Shown here piece by piece: positions 6,090 through 8,996 of a stretch of DNA of 8,996 bases. Made by a program: the position numbers and the translations under genes. The notes below the pieces were generated by a model that was not told where the DNA came from, did not search any database, and saw only the letters and a list, made by a program, of their open reading frames with translations. The DNA comes from Syntrophus sp. (in: bacteria). GTDB lineage: Bacteria > Desulfobacterota > Syntrophia > Syntrophales > UBA5619. The stretch lies in assembly GCA_013824905.1 (NCBI GenBank), contig PNOO01000093.1, positions 1 through 8,996 of the forward strand, in the 5' to 3' direction. Numbering within the stretch: position 1 is the stretch's first letter; each line of letters begins with the position of its first letter.

Positions 6090-6653
6090 TCAAGATCTCT
6101 TTTCAGATTGGGCTATCTTGTGTTTCCGGATCTTATCTACAAACGGGCCCTCTTTTCGCCACATATGGCAGCTGTCGATGAGCATGGAACCGTCTGTTGC
6201 AGGAAAGGAGGGGCCCGCCCCTTCCCTTACACGGCTTAAATAGGACCACAATCCCTGAACGGCGGCCGAACTCATCGCCAGGATCAGATTTGTCAGATGC
6301 AAGCATCCCGCCGCCTTACCGAAGAGCTCCCTCGCTTCACTGGTGAATCCCGGCCGGATGCAGTGTCCCTCAAGCCTCTGAACAGAATTCTTGATATCGC
6401 GGCATTCGGCATCCGGAACGACCGGCATTTCAGCCGTGATGGAAACGATTTTCAGCTGAGGAATAGTCAGCTCCATCGTCAGCTCCACATGATGCATCAG
6501 ACCCGGCTCACGCTGCTCGCGGAGTGCGTGGATGATGTAAGGGAAAAGCCTCTCGTCCGTCAAAAAGCCTTCGACGAGAAGTCGCTCTGTATCCGTCTCA
6601 TAACAGTTCACTATTATCTTTCTTGAGTGAATCAGCTCCTTTTTCAACGCCAT
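6090..6653 (-). CDS. Conserved protein of the DUF2889 type, function unknown
   Basis: This 187-residue soluble protein has no signal peptide or membrane segment. Its layout fits DUF2889. An N-terminal HSRKIIVNCYE strand leads into LVEGFLTDERLFPY (26-39), where the second strand ends in an acidic turn. HHVELTMELTI (54-64) and the following strand come next. A Cys/His-bearing motif AGCLHLTNL (115-123) begins a helix, and a C-terminal IDSCHMWRKEGPFV (159-172) completes the pattern. Cys117, His119, Cys162 and His163 are candidate functional residues. The family assignment is by recognition and moderately sure; no biochemical role is known to me. The ATG at 6653 fits the family's usual N-terminus, but AAGGAG lies only two bases upstream. 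An ATG at 6683 and a GTG at 6698 are in-frame alternatives. It leads the minus-strand operon with VanZ and cmk. Confidence 0.75.
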   Translation of the reverse strand: MALKKELIHSRKIIVNCYETDTERLLVEGFLTDERLFPYIIHALREQREPGLMHHVELTMELTIPQLKIVSITAEMPVVPDAECRDIKNSVQRLEGHCIRPGFTSEARELFGKAAGCLHLTNLILAMSSAAVQGLWSYLSRVREGAGPSFPATDGSMLIDSCHMWRKEGPFVDKIRKHKIAQSEKRS

Positions 6654-6747
6654 GGCTCCTTTTTGCGCAGCTCTATACCACATGGAAACGCTTCGCACAA
6701 TAGACCGATTGCCCTAAATACCCGATATTTTGGGTCCGAATGACACC

Positions 6748-6776
6748 TTGCCTGCCGTAAAAAAAAAGGCTAGAAT
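6748..6776 (+). promoter_or_regulatory. Sigma-70-type promoter for the M48 protease gene
   Basis: TTGCCT (6748-6753, four of six) and TAGAAT (6771-6776, five of six) are separated by exactly 17 bases, part of which is an A-run. Initiation near 6783 would give a leader of about 60 nt. The promoter sits in the roughly 180-bp divergent gap between the DUF2889 gene and the protease gene. I could not identify a convincing opposing promoter for the minus-strand operon. Confidence 0.5.
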
Positions 6777-6845
6777 AAAAGCTCCTTCATTTATGGCGGA
6801 GGAAACCGTCCCAAATAGGATACAACCCGAAAGATGGAGATAACA

Positions 6846-8246
6846 GTGCATTCGAATCGTCCACAAAAAAACCTGTCCATACTTCTTTTGACGTTGTTGA
6901 TTTTTTATATAGTGGATTCTCTACTGGGAATCGCCTGGGCATCTTTTACACTGGACGATGAAAAAAAATTGGGTAAGGAATTCTACGAAAAGCTCGAAAA
7001 GGCAAACGCCCTTTCGAAGAATGAACGGGCCAACACGTTCCTCGGCCTGCTGGGCGAACGCATACTTTCCCATAGTGACAAAGCCCCATTTGAATTCAAA
7101 TTCTCGATTATCAGAAGCTCAGCGATCAACGCTTTTGCCACACCTGGAGGTTATGTCTATATCAATCAGGGTTTGATCAATCTGGTGGAGAATGAAGCCC
7201 AACTGGCGGGAGTTCTTGCCCATGAAATTGCCCATGTCAACGGCAGGCACATCGCCGAAATCGTCGACAGGTCCAAAGTCATCAACATCTCGGCGTTGGC
7301 GGCTATTCTGGCAGGCGCCTTTCTGGGAGGCAGCGGCGATGCCGTTGCGGCAGTCACTGGCTTTACGATGGCCACTGCAGCAACCCTCACCCTCAAATAC
7401 AGCCGGGAGCACGAGGAAGCAGCCGACAGGACAGGCATGTCCTATCTTGTTGGAGCCGGTTACAACGGCGACGCCATGCTCGATTTTCTGAAGATCATGA
7501 GACGCTATGAATTCTACTCCAACACCATCCCCTCCTATTTTCTGACCCATCCCGGAACCGATGAAAGAACGCGCTACATTGACGCTCTGCTGCAGACCAC
7601 CTACACCCGAAAAGGCGCGGAGAGCGTTATTGGAAAGCTGAAGCGGGTGCAGACCATCTTACTCCTCAATGGAAAGACGTCAGATTCAGCCAACCTCCAG
7701 CGTTTTCAAAATAGTCTGAAAGCCAATCCCGATGATCTTGATGCCCTCTACGGCCTGGCCGTCACGCAAGACAGGCTGGGAATGCTCAGCGAGTCTCTCG
7801 ACACTTTCCGAGGAGCGTTACGTCTGGCCCCGGAGGATGCGGATATCCTCCGGGATCTGGGGATCGTTTACTATAAAAACGGGCAGTTCAATGACGCTTC
7901 TGCTTACCTCAGCCGTGCGCTGGGTATTGACAAGGACGATGCGGACACCCTCCTTTTCCTGGGAAGAACTTCGGAGGCCATGGGCGATATGGCAAAGGCG
8001 CTCAGTCTTTACAAAAAGCTGGAGGAAAAGCACCTGGACGACCCGGAAGTCTTATATAATCTGGCCATGGCTTATGGCAAAGCCAACCAGCCGGGAGATT
8101 CGCATTATTATTTCGGCCTGTATTTCAAGAAAAAAGAAAAGGCGGAGAGCGCCCTTTTTCATTTTAAGGCCGCTATGAAGCATTTTCCGCCGGATGCGGA
8201 CCGGTCAAAGGAAATCGCCAAGGCGATCGAATCACTGAAACGTTGA
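6846..8246 (+). CDS. Secreted M48 zinc metalloprotease with C-terminal TPRs (BepA/YfgC-like)
   Basis: This is a 466-residue periplasmic protease of the BepA type, which in E. coli assembles or degrades the LPS translocon subunit LptD and outer-membrane proteins. A signal peptide (about 1-32, ending in A-W-A) is followed by the M48 domain. The zinc motif is HEIAH at 126-130 (catalytic Glu127), and the third ligand is Glu190 in SREHEEAADR. A THPGTDER motif (234-241) matches the BepA region with a regulatory histidine, here His235. TPR-like helices fill about 295-440. The length is close to that of BepA (487). The start is the GTG at 6846, with GGAG (6836-6839) six bases upstream; the in-frame ATG at 6834 adds four residues but has no clear ribosome-binding site. 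The gene stands alone, divergent from the DUF2889 operon and convergent with the radical SAM gene. The exact substrate is inferred. Confidence 0.92.
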   Translation: MHSNRPQKNLSILLLTLLIFYIVDSLLGIAWASFTLDDEKKLGKEFYEKLEKANALSKNERANTFLGLLGERILSHSDKAPFEFKFSIIRSSAINAFATPGGYVYINQGLINLVENEAQLAGVLAHEIAHVNGRHIAEIVDRSKVINISALAAILAGAFLGGSGDAVAAVTGFTMATAATLTLKYSREHEEAADRTGMSYLVGAGYNGDAMLDFLKIMRRYEFYSNTIPSYFLTHPGTDERTRYIDALLQTTYTRKGAESVIGKLKRVQTILLLNGKTSDSANLQRFQNSLKANPDDLDALYGLAVTQDRLGMLSESLDTFRGALRLAPEDADILRDLGIVYYKNGQFNDASAYLSRALGIDKDDADTLLFLGRTSEAMGDMAKALSLYKKLEEKHLDDPEVLYNLAMAYGKANQPGDSHYYFGLYFKKKEKAESALFHFKAAMKHFPPDADRSKEIAKAIESLKR

Positions 8247-8297
8247 GTGAAGGAGCGCCCTCTCTTCCAGCCTCCGAGATTCAGATTCTATGGCCGG

Positions 8298-8987
8298 TCA
8301 ACGAACGACAACACTGAGGCCTTTTTTCCCCAGAACTTCTCGAATGATTGATAATTCATCCGGTGCGTAAGATGTCTCGGAAAGAAATGCGCCGTCCAGT
8401 GTCTTCATGGCGATAAAGGACTGCAACACATACAGGCGGGCTCGCTTGATTGTTTTTGCCATGGACACAAGATCGTCAAGACCGAGTTGAGATCGGACCA
8501 CCGTGGTTCTGAACTCATGCTCGATCCCGGATGTCGTGATGAGTTGAATGCTCTTCCTGATTCGGGACGCATCCACCTTCACCGAAACAATCTGCCGATA
8601 TCTCTTTAGCGGACCTTTGATGTCCATAGCGATATAGTCCACCAGTCGCTTGTCGATCAAGGTCGACAGAACGTCAGGGTTTGACCCGTTGGTGTCCACC
8701 TTGACAAGATACCCCATATTTTTCAGCTCTCCCAGAAACTTCCCAAGATCATTCTGAAGTGTCGGTTCTCCACCGCTCATAGTCACCGCTTCGAGCCTTC
8801 CGCGTCTATTATCCAGAAATGAAAGAACTTCTTCTTCCGGTATGACGGGTACGTATTGACCTGGATCGACCAGTTCAGGATTATGACAGTAGGGACAACG
8901 GAAGTTGCACCCCTGGGTAAAAACGGTAGCACAGATCTTTCCCGGATAATCGTTGAGAGAAACTCGCTGCAGACCGCCGATCTTCAT
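8298..8987 (-). CDS. nrdG: Anaerobic ribonucleotide reductase activating protein, radical SAM (NrdG type)
   Basis: This 229-residue radical SAM activase generates a glycyl radical on a partner enzyme, most likely class III ribonucleotide reductase, under anaerobic conditions. The N-terminus GGLQRVSLNDYPGKI (4-18) is typical of the NrdG2-like group. The cluster motif CNFRCPYC places the three iron-sulfur ligands at Cys27, Cys31 and Cys34. SGGEPTLQ (71-78) binds the SAM amino group, and VDTNG (97-101) and MDIKGPL (121-127) are further barrel landmarks. No extra ferredoxin-like cluster insert is seen, which argues against the larger glycyl-radical activases. The ATG at 8987 matches the family's start, but only nine bases lie upstream, so its ribosome-binding site cannot be judged. 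A partner reductase gene would be expected just beyond the window edge. The pyruvate formate-lyase activase family is the main alternative. Confidence 0.85.
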   Translation of the reverse strand: MKIGGLQRVSLNDYPGKICATVFTQGCNFRCPYCHNPELVDPGQYVPVIPEEEVLSFLDNRRGRLEAVTMSGGEPTLQNDLGKFLGELKNMGYLVKVDTNGSNPDVLSTLIDKRLVDYIAMDIKGPLKRYRQIVSVKVDASRIRKSIQLITTSGIEHEFRTTVVRSQLGLDDLVSMAKTIKRARLYVLQSFIAMKTLDGAFLSETSYAPDELSIIREVLGKKGLSVVVR

Positions 8988-8996
8988 CTTCAGAAA

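Noticed and set aside
7119..7550. Minus-strand open frames opposite the M48 protease
   Set aside because: They are antisense to the HExxH-containing coding region with no independent evidence.

Overview
The window reads as ordinary bacterial chromosome, about half G+C, with compact operons, three likely GTG/TTG starts and Gram-negative envelope genes. The set of a VanZ-like protein, cytidylate kinase, ribosomal protein S1 and SppA, together with a small Cys-containing sigma-region-4 protein and an NrdG-type radical SAM activase, suggests an anaerobic Desulfobacterota (deltaproteobacterial, perhaps Syntrophales-like) genome. That assignment is an inference from gene content and protein style; no marker in the window proves it. 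I see no insertion sequence, phage gene, CRISPR array, tRNA or rRNA.

Layout. Positions 1-793 (+) hold the 3' part of azlC and a complete azlD, which together form a branched-chain amino acid exporter. Positions 794-1012 carry no convincing gene but do contain a good sigma-70-type promoter for a small stand-alone sigma-region-4 protein at 1013-1297 (+). A perfect 13-bp inverted repeat (1304-1340) and a 12-bp tandem duplication (1346-1369) separate this gene from the minus-strand block.

The minus-strand block runs from 6653 down to 1363: a DUF2889-type protein, a VanZ-family membrane protein, cmk, rpsA, sppA and a crotonase-fold enzyme. Gaps are 0-36 bp except for the 100-bp cmk-rpsA interval. 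That interval holds a perfect TATAAT box and an inverted repeat whose downstream arm runs into the rpsA ribosome-binding site. Cmk makes CDP/dCDP, S1 brings mRNA to the 30S subunit, and SppA clears cleaved signal peptides. The crotonase is the metabolic outlier, and it lacks one of the two classical hydratase glutamates.

Divergent from this block, at 6846-8246 (+), is a secreted M48 zinc metalloprotease with C-terminal TPRs (BepA/YfgC-like), probably an outer-membrane quality-control protease, with its own promoter. Converging on it at 8298-8987 (-) is a radical SAM activase of the anaerobic ribonucleotide reductase type; its usual partner is not in the window.

No clearly new multi-gene system is visible. 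The best leads are the Cys-rich sigma-4-only protein, the possible readthrough hairpin over the rpsA ribosome-binding site, the active-site-altered crotonase, and the conserved-hypothetical DUF2889/VanZ pair heading the cmk-rpsA cluster.
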